Assembly (NCBI GenBank): GCA_963920525.1
Contig: OY986439.1
Span: forward strand, 45,854,982 to 45,918,981
Length of the DNA: 64,000 bases
Direction: 5' to 3'
Source: Dichetophora obliterata
Taxonomy: Eukaryota; Arthropoda; Insecta; Diptera; Sciomyzidae
In this document: positions 23,476 to 35,344 of the stretch, in pieces
Layout of the letters: every line of letters starts with the position of its first letter
Numbering within the stretch: the stretch's first letter is position 1
The notes under the pieces: generated by a model
Database searches by the model: none
What the model was told of the DNA's origin: nothing
Seen by the model: only the letters and a program-made list of their open reading frames with translations
Position numbers and translations under genes: made by a program

Positions 23476-25639
23476 ACAATGATACTACGCAGTTTGAAAA
23501 TCAGTTATGTCAGGCATTATTTTCGTAACTATTTTAGTTTTATTTTATCTAATGGTTTTTGCCGATGTTATTGAATGAAGTGAACAAATTTTTTTTTTTT
23601 CTAGTTTATTACGCCCTTTTCAGTCAGCACTTCTTTACTCATCGAGAACTTTAAATTCACTTTTAAATCCATTACCATAAACTTAATAAATCCATTTAGC
23701 AAGTATTTAAAAATAAAGTGTGTAAAGTTTATCCAAAGAGAAAATAAAAAGTAGTTTAATAGAACGATGATAGAAATAACTGTCAGAATTTCTTTTAATT
23801 ATTTTGACAAAATTCAGTTTAAGTGATTGTTTATATTTTTCTTCTCCGAAACTTAAATTAGCTCAAAAAATTCTTCGAGTCTCCGTCAACAGTTTATTAA
23901 AACTCTCAGCGCAATACGGTCTGAACATTTTAATATGGCTGTTTTAACCGGAAGTTGCCATTTAACACCAATGCATTTGCCTCTTGCTTGAGAGAAGTAT
24001 TCATCATACAAAAATGTTTGAATGCGCCACTTGTTTGAAAAGTCACACCACACTGTAGACGATGAGGAGATGAGAGTTTCATGCTCATTAAGCCTACCGT
24101 TGAAAGAAACTCAAAGCGCAGTGTGAAGCGTGATCTATATTTTTAACTTGTTGATTCATCGATGACTGAATGAGTGTCTTCTGCTTTCAATTTTTTTGGT
24201 CTTTTCTTGATTTTGATTTAACAGCAGCTTAGGCGAAAGTTTAACCATAGCAGTGCGGAAACTGAAGATCCAATCAATTACTAAGATTGGTATTTTAACA
24301 ATTCTTCGCTGCAATCTAACCGCAAGTGATGCGTCATCCATGAATTCCAACACACAAGTTTACAAAGTGTTAAACTTTAAACCGTAACCAAACGAAAACG
24401 ATATCATGATGATGACAAATATAATCATGTCATTTAAATAAGACTTGTAGTAAGCATTTGTGAAAAGAACTGGAGAAAACACTTTGACAAGCGCTGAAAA
24501 ATTTACTCAAATTACTTGTAAAACTAGATATTTATTTAGTAAAATGTTTGCAAGTCACTAGAATATTCTTACAAAATTTTTAATAAATAAGAAAAACTTT
24601 CAGAACCAATCGAAACGCTATCCTTTAACAGTAATTTTTATGAATTTGTTATGCAGAAGGTTTGTACAATCTAGTATTGTGCATTTATAGCTCCAAAACT
24701 TTTTATAGCTTTATTAATTATTTATAACTATTATTCAAACATGTTTTAAAATACAGTTTTCCAGTCATGGTCAAAATTAAATAATCTTATTAATATCAGA
24801 TTATTTCACATATAATATATATATTTTAATTACAAAGAAAATTAACTTCAAATTCGTACCCTATAGAAAAATCAACTAATTTAAAAGTAATTGAAAAAAT
24901 AGTTTGTTGAATTCTGACTTTTTTTCATAGAACGAACTCACATATTTTGTATGACGATGTCCGCTTAATAAGTCAATTGACTTCGTTTGCATATATTTTC
25001 TAGTTTATTAAACTAGTTTATTTTAAATTAGTTGATAATTAGTTTAAAATAAATCCATTAAAAACTACATAGTTAATTTTGCACTTGTTGAAAATTTATT
25101 TTACAGTATAAAAGATATCGCCAAAAATATCGTAACGATTTAACAAAATATTATTTCTCAACTATTTATTATTTTAACGCTATTAAAGATATACTTATAA
25201 ATTTAGGAAAAGAAACAGAACAGTTTTTAATGATTTTCCAATTTTAATTAAATTTGTAATCAAACAGTTTTAGTTAAATACATCAATCAATTCTAAAAAT
25301 TTTTTTAATAAACTAAATACTAATAATTTGGTTTCAAACATTTTTATAAGTTCAATGTTAACCTTCTGAGATGGATAACCATAAAATTTTCCATACAAGA
25401 TATATAAATATCTTAATTATTAGAACTGATCCCATGAATATGATTTAATTTCAAATTAGGAAAAACACAAACAAATAAGGATCCACTGGGTAAAGCAGCA
25501 AAGCTAAAAATAAATTTTAGTGAATTTTGTGTAAACGAGTGGGCCTTCAATTTAAATAAAGTTGCAATTGGATACAAGCTGTTATAGATAGATTCCAATG
25601 TAGATACCTGATCCATTGCCTTAGCTTCGGCAAGAGAGC
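23476..25639. other. AT-rich stretch, no gene seen
   Basis: Short ORFs without motifs only. No terminal repeats were recognised. Confidence 0.5.
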
Positions 25640-26339
25640 AGCACCACCATTATAGAAAATGCGGGAATCCTTAACCTTAAGCCGGCAAGCACGACAACGC
25701 TAATTAGTGACTGTCACATCGCCGTCTGGGTTGACTATAATCTTATCCGAACCCAAAGAGGTCTTTAGGATGGGTTAACAATCCATCTCTGACAACTATA
25801 GTTCTGACAACTATAGCAAAGTTGTTTCAAAGTCTCAAAAATAACAAAGCCGCGCGAGCTAATGGCTTACCTGCTGAGCTGTTTAAGAATGGAGAGGAAG
25901 CTCTATTAAAGTGCATTCACGAGCTTCTATGCAGAATGGGTCGGAAGAATGCATTCCAAACGACTGGAATTTCAGTGTGCTCTTCCCAATCCACAAGAAA
26001 GGCGATCTCTCTATTTGTGCCTATTACCGTTGGATAAGCGTTCTTAATATCGCATAAAGGGTCCTGTCGAGCGTTTTATGTGAAAGATTGAAGCAAACTG
26101 TAAGCCAACTGATTGGACTTTATCAGTGTTGCTTCAGACCTGGAAAGTCCACCATCAACCAAATTTTCACGATGCTAAGCAGTTCAGATGAAACGACCTT
26201 AGGAGCCTACGAGAGAAAGATTCTTTGTAAGATCTACGGACCCATCTGCGTCAATGGCGAGTGCCGAATGCAGTGGAATGATGAACTGAATGAGCTGTAT
26301 GCTGACATCGAGCATACTCGTAATAAAAAAGCATTTTAA
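25640..26339 (+). pseudogene. RTE-like LINE relic: reverse transcriptase N-part joined to C-terminal tail
   Basis: Frames shift, but the text is clear: NNKAARANGLPAELFK, WNFSVLFPIHKKGD, then GLYQCCFRPGKSTINQIFT. These are the first reverse transcriptase blocks of an insect LINE. About 20 residues later the sequence jumps to YERKILCKIYGPICV and WNDELNELYADI, which in such LINEs lie far downstream of the catalytic domain. The catalytic YADD region is therefore deleted. Upstream (25640-25820) is a more degraded part of the same ORF. The clade (RTE-like) is from phrase similarity and is moderately sure. Confidence 0.82.
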
Positions 26340-26659
26340 TATGAAATTATTATTTGATAAAATATTCAAATGTTTGTTCAAAACACAAAAAATCAAATGT
26401 GGTTCCGCCTTAATATAATACAAAGTAGTATTTCAACTACATGTTTTTAAGTAAGTTTTTCAATTACTTGTTTTGAAAAAAAAATCAATTTGTTTCTATA
26501 GGGTAGTTTTGGAAAATAAAACAATACAAATTAAATATTTTTTCCTTTTTCTGTGCTTTTGGTTCATAGCAGAAAAACATTAAAAAAAATATGTTAGGAC
26601 TAAAACAAATATTTGAAGTACTTACTGGTAACATACAAAAACTAAAAGAAATATTTTTG

Positions 26660-27235
26660 AAGTACTTACTGGCAACGAGACTTGAATGTACGAGTATGAT
26701 GTCAAAACAGCTTAACAACTTGCAGAATGGTGCTATCCTAATGAGCCGAAACACAAAAAACCACGTCAAAGTCGTTAAAAAATTAAGGTGATGTTGACTG
26801 TTTTCTTTGATTCTCAAGGTGTCGTGCACTCAGAATTCCTTCCGCAAGGCCAATCGGTCAACGCTCAACATTACTTGAGTGTTTTAAAAAGTTTGCGAGA
26901 GAATATTCGGCGAAAGAGGCCAGAATTATGTAAGGCCAATTTATGGTTTTTTGCACAACGATAATGCACCAGCTCTCACATCACGCATTGTAAGCGAATA
27001 ATTGACCAAATGTAATGTCAATATCGTTCAACAAGCCATATTCGCCAGATTTGGCTCCGTGTCAAAGCAGTTTGAGACGATTGAAGTCATCAAAGAGAAT
27101 TCGCAGAGGGAGTTTAAGGCCATTACGAAACCGGCCTTCCAAAATTGCTTTCAAGATTGGAAAAAAAGTTGGAATATGTCTATCGACTTCGTTAGTGATT
27201 GTTTTAAAGGTAATAAAATAAATATTGAAGAATAA
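26660..27235 (+). pseudogene. mariner transposase relic
   Basis: The catalytic domain of a mariner (DD34D) transposase is readable across two frames: TGNET then a stop then MYEYD, EPKHKKPRQSR, KIKVMLTVFFDSQGVVHSEF, LHNDNAPALTS, PYSPDLAPC and a tail ending GNKINIEE. In the family the first catalytic Asp sits in TGDE, and here it is Asn. The second Asp (NDNAP) is kept. The third Asp after PDLAP is lost with a small deletion. There are several stops and at least two frameshifts. The N-terminal DNA-binding half is absent. A direct repeat of TTTGAAGTACTTACTGG lies just upstream (26610 and 26655). Confidence 0.9.
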
Positions 27236-27423
27236 TTAACCGTTGATGTTTTAATTGCACAGCCCGATTCAGTTTTGAATAGAACGTATATCATTGATTG
27301 GAGTAATGCTTTGAAGCAGGAGTGAGAGTGGAGTGGCGAAATCTTCGGCTGTTCGTTTTGACTGCAGTTTGTCGACGTCAAGCTTTCACTGTGCTGGGTT
27401 GCGGGTATTCTTACCTGCGCACA

Positions 27424-27902
27424 TACCCCGAGAAACAATTTCATATTTTGTGTCAATAAAGTATCTGATATATGTCCGGTGCCCGTGTCGGTAAATGTCC
27501 AACCTCTGCACCGAAAGAAGTGCTAGTTCTGGAACACCTTGGGCAGGCACAACGTACGAACGAAGACCGATTCGGGCACTCGTCAGTTTATTGTGTCCGA
27601 ATATAGTCGCTCGTTTTTGAGCAATTTATTGACATAATACATACTTACTACGGTACTATTACATGTGATTTTCAAAGTACTTGTTGGGTATGTTTCGGGT
27701 ACATTAAGTTTAGACTTGGGCCAGTTTCAATACATATCAGGTACTTTGACACGATATATTAATTTTGTTCTCGGGTCCTGTTCGCAAAAACTTCGCAGTT
27801 TTTCATTACTGCTCGTAGCTTTTAAAAATAAAATTGAGTCCGGTACTCTGGACTTTTTTGCCTGAGTAGTTTGGTACACGGACACAAATTGTTTCTCGGG
27901 TA
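27424..27902. repeat. Inverted-repeat sequence with CCCGAGAA-CAA ends
   Basis: CCCCGAGAAACAATTT near 27427 recurs inverted near 27886-27900 (AAATTGTTTCTCGGG). A third copy is inverted near 27765-27782 (TTTTGTTCTCGGG). The first and third are followed inward by related text (GTGTCAA...GTATCTGATAT). This suggests a degenerate foldback or palindromic element. Confidence 0.4.
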
Positions 27903-27919
27903 CATATACGGATCTTGGC

Positions 27920-28765
27920 TGCGACAAGTGCATTGGAACGTGCGTACATTCAATACACTGGAAAAGTGCTTTCCGTCGATCAAAACGTGATCAAGTTGGT
28001 TTCAGGTGGCCTTATGACTACTGAGATGCTGGAATCTGGACCATGTTTCGTGCTGAGGCAAAGTGAATCAGTCTCATTTCGTTATCGGCGGTGTTGTTGT
28101 GGAGGCTGAACTTTCCGACCGTTGGACCAAATATATTTTCCTTGCTTACCTTAGCGTTGAAGTCAACAATTACGATTTTTACGTCGTAACGGGGGCAGTG
28201 CTCGTAAGCATTTTTAAGGCGCTTGTAAAAAGTTTATATGGTTCCATCGTCTGTGTCTTCTGTTGGAGCATACGCACATATTATTAGGCTTATGATAAAG
28301 AATTTATCCTTGATGCGGATTATAGCAAGCGATGACAGGTGTGAATTGCAGGACATGGTGCCGTAGTCTCTTACCATGCAGTATGGCCGATGCAGTAACT
28401 ATCACAGGGTGCATGCCGAATGCAATCCTATCCCTTCCATCGCATTTTTTGGATAGCAGTGATATTAGCTCTGTATCTTTCCAAGATAAAAGCTCTGTAT
28501 CTTTCCAAGATATCAGTCAGTTGGATAGAGGCTCCTTCCCAATTAGAGTTCCGTGCATATTCCAGGTGTATATCCGCAAATCGTTATCAGTTTTTCGTTT
28601 GCGGTAGTTGTCATCCGATTTGGAGGTTTGAGTCGACTTGAGATTATTTATGACTAATGCTTGCCTCGCCAAGTAGAGACAGTAAGACACCATGTGAAGG
28701 TTTTCTCCAGTTTCCCTTTTGAATATAGGCGAATGCCTACTTAAGACATTCAACAGAATAGGCAT
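27920..28765 (-). pseudogene. RTE-like LINE relic: endonuclease domain
   Basis: On the minus strand, from LRIYTWNMHGTL the order matches an apurinic-type (EEP) LINE endonuclease: ITAIQKMRW, then ICAYAPTEDTDDG, HCPRYDVKIVIVDFNAKV, IFGPTVGKFSLH, ASARNMV, DHVLIDGKHFSSVLNVRTF. Reading it needs several frame changes and passes stops, so it is dead. The conserved Trp-Asn near the start, the DFNA Asp/Asn and the D-HVLI region are visible. A direct duplication of a 23-bp phrase (AGCTCTGTATCTTTCC..., 28469 and 28492) lies inside. It probably belongs to the same family as the 25.6-26.3 kb fragment, in the opposite orientation. Confidence 0.85.
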
Positions 28766-29116
28766 AGTTTTGAATTTTAATTTTTTTTATAAACGGTTGA
28801 ACTATAATTATTTATTAAAAATTTAAAATCGGCTTGAGGGACTGGCAGCCCTTGCTATCACACTGGTCTAAATATTCAAAAAGCTGGCCAAAATAAAAAA
28901 AATTTCCCAAAATAGGTTAAATAAAAAATTACTAAACACATCGATTACAGGATGTTTGAAGTTTACGAAAACCAAAAAATTGTAATGATATTACTACAGC
29001 GTGCTCCACAATGCCAGAAAAAAATTCCAAGAACTAAGAAAAAACAATATGTAAACCTTCTTTTTTAAATTGTAATTTATTGAAATATAGTTTTTAAAAA
29101 AAAAAATATCGCATAA
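28766..29116. other. AT-rich spacer, nothing recognised
   Basis: No coding or repeat structure could be supported here. Confidence 0.5.
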
Positions 29117-30568
29117 CGTCGCTCGCGTGACAAACTGTCGCAACCCACATTTTTAAAATTTTTCAGGGGAACGTTTTTTCTGTTTCGGTCACTGTTTCAC
29201 CAATTATTTTGGCCACGTGACCACTTTAAAATCAAACTTATTAAATATTCTGGGTACGTAATTGTAGTGTCTGGATTTATGTAAAAAAAAAAATTTAGCC
29301 AAGTATTTCCTAGAAACTGTATAAACTAATTAAACACGAACGTCGGTTTGTGAAAATTTTATTTTTGCTTTTTAAGAATTTTTAGGCGTCGTAAACCACA
29401 TTTTTTATATAAAAAATTAATTAAAGCAACAATTTGCTTTTATTGAATATTGCTTTAAATATATGTATTAAATTTTATTTAAGCAACAAAAACAAGTGCC
29501 AAAAATTCACATTGCAAATAATTAAATTAATGTAATGTAAAATAATGTACATTAATAAATAAATGCAAATATGTACAATAAATGCAAACAAATGGCTATG
29601 TATAAAGAAATTAAAGTGACAAAAGGAAAAACAAAACAGGTCAGTACACGATCTTGTTGCATCGTTGCAGCTTTTACAAAAACAAAAAACATTGATATGC
29701 ATTTGCAACATTTATGCATATACTAAACAAAAGGCTGTTGCATATGCAAATCTAATCGTATTGCATAACGCTATGGTAAACGAATATCTTAATTTTGTAT
29801 TAAATACAGCCATTGATACTTTCTGAACAGTGCTTATTGAACAGTTGTTTTTATTTAATATATATAAAAACATGAATTATACATGAAGATATATATAAAA
29901 ATATTAATTTTTAATAAAAAAATGCACTAAAGAAATGGAGGGATTTTTAAAAAGGAAAATGAAAAGGGAAAAACCAACAAAAAAAAACAGAGGAAGAGAA
30001 GAGGCTCTTACTTACTCGTACAATATTGCATTCAACTATCTAAATAATTTTAAAAATTGATGATTAAAACAATATAAACAAAAAACAGTTATTGCAAAAT
30101 CATTTGCAACATCAAAATATTAAAGGTGTGCGCACTATCATATACCCTTGCAAAAATGCATTTGCAACAATGCAACAAGATCGTGAGTATCCAAAAATTT
30201 CCTACCTTGTTTTTATAAAATTATTCAAAATGCCAATTTGACTAAATCATTGAAATAATTGCAGTAGATAGCTGAAGTGCTTTTCAATATGTAAACATAA
30301 CTGAGGTTACAATCTATCAAAATCACAAGTTTTTTGGCTCCCAAAAGCATATATTTCTAAAATTTGTGGGTTACTGCTGTTTGTAAAATTTTTTTTTTAA
30401 ATACTTTGTTGGTTACGACCTTTAGACATTTGCGTTTTCTGCTTAACTATGACAAGTATGACCAAAACACTTTGAGGAAAAGTGAGGACTTGCATTAGAA
30501 GTGTTATAGTGGTATTAACTCAATTTTAAGAAAAGTGTGGGTTACGACAGTTTGTCACGCGAGCGACG
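29117..30568. mobile_element. TIR element, 1.45 kb, 33-bp inverted ends
   Basis: Both ends read inward CGTCGCTCGCGTGACAAAC, continuing TGTCG(C/T)AACCCACA: 33 bp with a single mismatch. No transposase was found and no target duplication recognised, so the superfamily is open. The GC-rich ends contrast with the AT-rich interior. It contains a second complete inverted-repeat unit at 29647-30185. Confidence 0.8.
29647..30185. mobile_element. Nested MITE, 539 bp, 22-bp inverted ends
   Basis: The ends read CACGATCTTGTTGCAT with TGTTGC-like continuation (one mismatch in 22 bp). AGTA lies directly outside on both sides (29643-29646 and 30186-30189), a possible 4-bp target duplication. The interior repeats TGCATTTGCAACA-like words several times. 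It sits inside 29117-30568, so it should be the younger insertion. Confidence 0.7.
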
Positions 30569-31812
30569 ATATGTGTGATAAAAGTGCACATATGTGGATT
30601 TGTTAGTTATCATTGAATAAGCTTTAGTCATGAAATTATTTTTTCGTAATTTTTTCCAATTTTTAATTTAAATTAATCAATATCTTAATATGGCCACAGA
30701 AAGCCGCAAAGATATTAAAAGCAGATTGTCTTATAATTTTTTCACCAAACTATTGCATCTTAAAATCCTGCCTTGAGGTGCCTTTTCAAAAGTTTTTCTA
30801 GCTTAAAGCTTTGATTACTTTTTCTCAAAATTTATTGATCATTGAAGCCATAAGCACGATGTCTAAGGGCTCCATGTTTGCTCTGCTAATAAATACTTAA
30901 CTTGATATTATTGAAGGCCAGAAGATGTAAAGAAAAATGTAAACACATCAGTTCACAAAAACCTGCAGTCACGTGGATACATCTTGGGTTTTTCTCTGAG
31001 TATCAGAAGAACTGATAGACCGTTTATTATTATTTATTATTTCAAGTCAGAAAAAGACCTTAAATACTGCTACAATATGAAAAAAATAAATAAAACCTTA
31101 AACCTAAGCCTATTTGTAGTTAATGAAAAAATACTTGACTTCGATTGACACACGACTTGGTATAGAAAAACATGTTCCGAAATCGGCTGAAAGAAGCAAA
31201 AGGCGTAAACGGAAGAACTTCGAACATCAAACCAATCAAAAGTTTTATTGCACGCTACTTCTATGTCGATGGGAAAACGTGGAAATGATTTAGGTCTAAG
31301 CTCATTTGAGAAATAGAAAAAGGGTCACCAGTGCAAGCGAAAAAATTACTTGATAAATGAAACCAAACAGAAAATAATAAAAGAGTCAATATAAAAAAAA
31401 TTTTTAGCTCTTATATAAACGTTTAAATGAACCAGTCTGTGAAAATAAAATGATAATGAGCATTGCTACCTTGTTCATTAAGTTATTAACTTAAGGGCCC
31501 ATTAAAGTTTTTCGGCAACCAAAAATCATTTTTTTTTTACATTTCCGAAATGTATGACAGGTTTAAATATTCTCAGAAAGTTTTAAGTCAATTTAATTAA
31601 AATAACTGTTGTTATAAGCACAAATGTATGAATACGAAAAATATTTTCATTTACGTCAACTCTGATAATACTATTGTAGAAAAATGATAAAGATCTAATA
31701 GAATGCTGCGAACATATAAATCTTGTAGTCAAAACTTAGGAATATTTTCAGAAGAACGATAAAAACTTTGAAGGATATATTTAATAAAACTGTATGCTTT
31801 TATTAACTTGGA
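30569..31812. other. No gene recognised
   Basis: AT-rich non-coding sequence. No repeat boundaries were identified. Confidence 0.5.
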
Positions 31813-32365
31813 ATGGAAATAAGTAAGACTCGTTTATCAATATGCAATGGAACGGCAGAAATAGCGGAGGATTTTAATCGAATTAAGCTTTTCATTCCTT
31901 TCGTATATCAGTTTGTTAATCAAATGAAATCTCAATTTCCAAAGCACTTTCAAATAATTGCAAATTTTGAAAACATACGTCCATTAAAAAGAAATAAGTT
32001 AATTATTAGATTTTTTCAAACTGCTATTCAAATAAAATAGATATAGAAAAGTTGTGAACCGAACTTGAGTTAAAGAAAACTAAATGGACCAACAATAGAA
32101 TTGAGGGTTACAGAACAGCTCTTGAAACAATTAAATTATTTTTAGAATTTTATTTTTATCAGAATATTACAAAATTCTGGAAATAATTGTAACTTTTCCC
32201 TCTAGTACAGCTTTCAGTGAACGTTCCTTTTGCACATTAAAGTGTTTAAAAAATTGGTTAATTGCTTAAGCGCTGTTAAATACGCATAAGGATACTTCTG
32301 TGAACGAGGAAACTGTTATCGACAAATTGGCTTCGAGCTCTACACAATTGACTTTGTTTCTGTAA
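31813..32365 (+). pseudogene. hAT transposase relic, second type (MYM/TTF-like C-terminal part)
   Basis: 31813-32040 encodes a short stretch ending RPLKRNKLIIRFFQ. About 120 bp later YYKILEIIVTFPSSTAFSE and RSFCTLKCLKNWL give the dimerisation block (family form: ERSFSTLKRLKTWL). After a frameshift comes ALLNTHKDTSVNEETVIDK and a TAA at 32363-32365. This is the same tail type as 39268-39489 but more diverged and in the + orientation. No terminal repeats were found around it. Confidence 0.75.
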
Positions 32366-32454
32366 CTATGTTTTTAACTGGCCTTTACAGCCCTTGGAAG
32401 GACTTTGAACTAGCTTCTTTTGATCAATTTTGTTGTGCGTGTTATTAAATGTTT

Positions 32455-32700
32455 AATCACAAATGACCGAGAACTGGACCTACGTGTTTTATGCCGACTT
32501 CGAACGGCTTATGTTCTCAAGAAGCTTTACATGGCAATTTTTATTCTCTGAGGTTTGCCATTGTCTACAGAGAGGTGACGACCGAACAGAAAAATTAATT
32601 CAATTGAAAAAACTTTCTGTCTGAGCTGGAATTGAACCCGGGCTACCGCGGTTCTTTAGCTTAGGGGCCACGCACTCTACCCACTCGGCTACGGTCGCCA
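32455..32700 (-). mobile_element. tRNA-derived SINE
   Basis: Reading the minus strand from 32700, GGCGACCG is followed by a polymerase III A box (TAGCCGAGTGGG, 32691-32680) and, 41 bp on, a B box (GGTTCAATTCC, 32638-32628). These are the internal promoter of a tRNA-type gene. The arms do not fold into a proper tRNA (oversized D loop, no matched acceptor), and about 170 bp of unrelated body follow with no terminator at tRNA spacing. The body contains GCCGTTCGAAGTCGGC and ACACGTAGGTCC, which I associate with 3' parts of fly LINE/SINE families. The 3' end is approximate. Confidence 0.78.
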
Positions 32701-33385
32701 CCGTATAAGTATGTTTATCTTTTTTAAATATCTGCTTTCGTTGCTTTACTTAAAAAAATAATTGTCCTGCTCAAAATCGAGCTATAGAATCAGTTTTGTA
32801 TATTAAGAATTGAAATAATTAAAATTTCATTCAGCTCTATCATAAATAATTTTTCACGCAGAATCTGAAAAGGAAGTTTTAATTTTCAAGACAAAGCAAA
32901 AAATTATTTTGGAAATTGTTAATGCAAAAGTATCCAATATCCAAAATATTTTGAACTTTATCTTGAAAATAAAAACCTCTTTTCCGAAGAATTATCATGA
33001 TAGACCTGATTAACTCTTTTCACTTCAACTGTTGAAACCGGTTAAGAAATTTGGAAGGATGTTTGGCCTTCAGAAATCCCTATGAAAATTAAAAATAAAA
33101 TAAAAAAATTTTTTTTTTGCTTTCCCTTATGAAATACTTATATACGGCGTTGACGGTAGGTGAGCATGTTTTTTATCCGATTATGTTCATTCATATGAAT
33201 TATGTTCATTCTAACAACAGATACTCAAATACAGTGTTTTTTTGTTGTGTGTCTTAAACTGTCTGAGTTACGATGATTTTAGTTTATGGTTAATATGTGA
33301 GGTGGACGTAGTCGTTGTCCTATTAAGCCCATTTCGATTTATTTTTTCTTTGACAATAAAGTGCACCAAATTTCATTGCTGTACG
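32701..33385. other. AT-rich stretch, no gene seen
   Basis: No recognised features apart from short random ORFs. Confidence 0.5.
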
Positions 33386-33393
33386 ACCTTGTT

Positions 33394-35200
33394 CAGTAGC
33401 GTAACTATATTTTTTGCGCCCGCCCGCAGGTTTCTAAAAGCGCCCTCTGCTTTACTTTTTGAGTAAGACTATGTTATTACTAGGTTACGAGAAGCGTAGG
33501 AGAAAACAAGAGATTTCTTGACAAAAAAAAAGAACAAAAAGAGGCTTTTTTAATTCAATGGTCATATGATGATCATCATTTATTACAACAGTTATATTTT
33601 AAAAATATCTTATTTTATAAATAAAGTTATATTTTATTTTAAAAGAATTTGTTAAAAAAAGCAATAATGTAAGAAATACTTTTTATAATATCAAATATAA
33701 TAAAATTTGTAAGATGTCATCACAAAGTAGGTAAAAAAATAAAACATCACATATTAATTACTTAAAAAAGTAAAAAAACTTATAGTTTGAATTAATGGCA
33801 TCAATAATTTTTTTTATTGGTGAAATGATAAGTTTAAGAGGTTTAGTTTAAATGTTTTATATTTGACGTTACCTGTTAACTAAGGAGTTTACTAACGTCA
33901 CAAAATATGACCAATTGAGTGGACTTAAATTTTATTTCAGCACAAACGTCGCACAGTGTCGTCCCCATTCTTGACCAAAAAAAGAAGAAGTGGTCATAGA
34001 GCTATGAAAATTGGCACGAATATTTTTCATGACAAAACTAAGAAATTTTGAAAAAGTTGTAAAAATCCGACCTCTGCCACACCCACCTCCCATATAAACG
34101 AAACCCATTTTTGCCTGAAACTTCAATCTTGTCTCAAAACAACGGAGTTTGCTACATAAATTTCTTTTTTGATTAATTATATTTTAGTATTTGTATTTGT
34201 ATTTATTAAGCAGCTATGTTAGCATATAAGAAAAGATTTATTGTGCATGCCGTAAATTAGAATATATGTATAACAACAAAACCCTTAAGAATTAAAATTA
34301 AAAATTAGAATTAAAACTGTATTTAAAATTGAATTAAAATTGAAATTGAAATAGATAACAACAAATAATAACACATTTATAAGTTAACGCATTTATGAGT
34401 TACGTTACAACAAAACACAAAAAACAAAAGAGTTAAAATTAAAAATTAACTCAGCCTTGGAAAATACCACCAACACAAATTAACTACGTTTTTATTTATA
34501 TTTGTAAGCTTTTTTGATTACAGCAAGGACATTTTAAAATTGAGTTTTTCTTATGTTTGTAAATAAGTCAAAATTTTGAAAAATAATCAGCTGCAATACA
34601 TCAAATATATCTCAAATTTTAACTAAACAGGTCACTATAAAAATGTATATCTTCCGCATTAGCAAGTATTAGCAAGAATTTTTTTTTTTTGGATTTGGTG
34701 TAACGCAGTTTTTATGATGTTTTCGTAAAAAACTTTAGTCAATCTTTCTCAAAATTATTTGCACTTCTAAAAATTGAATATTTAGAAATTTGTATCCAGC
34801 TTTTAGTGTTCGCTTTCATAATAACCTTAAAACCATATGTTCAAAATGAAATTTTAAGCTTTATTTTGATACATAAAAAAAATATAATTTGAATAACGAT
34901 AAAATATAATTTGAATAATTGTATTTTTAAAAATGCAACTTTGACGGCTTGTAATAACGAAACGATTGCTACTTTTAAAAAAATTCATTTTGATTTTTTC
35001 ACCCAAGATATTTTCTATTGAAAGCTATAAAAATTTGGAAAAATTCAAACATAGATATATTAGGTTTTTGGCCGCTTATTTTACACTGTGCGTTGTTCTC
35101 CACTTTAGTTATCAATTTCATCAAGGTACTTGAGGGCGCCCCTAGCTTAGTTGCGCCCGCCCGCAACGCGGGCTCTGCGGGCCCGCTTTTTACGCCACTG
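33394..35200. mobile_element. Non-autonomous hAT element, 1.81 kb, near-perfect 8-bp TSD
   Basis: The left end is CAGTAGCGTAACTA and the right end in reverse complement is CAGTGGCGTAAAAAG. Flanks are ACCTTGTT (33386-33393) and ACCTAGTT (35201-35208), 7 of 8 identical. Both subterminal regions contain GCGCCCGCCCGCA in the same orientation (33417 and 35152) plus GGCGCCC/GCGCCC words. No transposase remains. Confidence 0.82.
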
Positions 35201-35344
35201 ACCTAGTTAGTTCGCTCTAAGATTCTAATGCAGAAAATCTCGATATTTTTAAGTTTAAAGCAAACCTCACATAATTTTTAAAATTTTTCTCACAAATATA
35301 CAGATATAAGAAACTCGTATGACAATGGATCAGTAACTCTGCTA

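Noticed and set aside
32625..32700. Functional tRNA gene on the minus strand
   Set aside because: A and B boxes are present but the D loop is too large, the acceptor does not pair, and sequence continues as a SINE body without a terminator.
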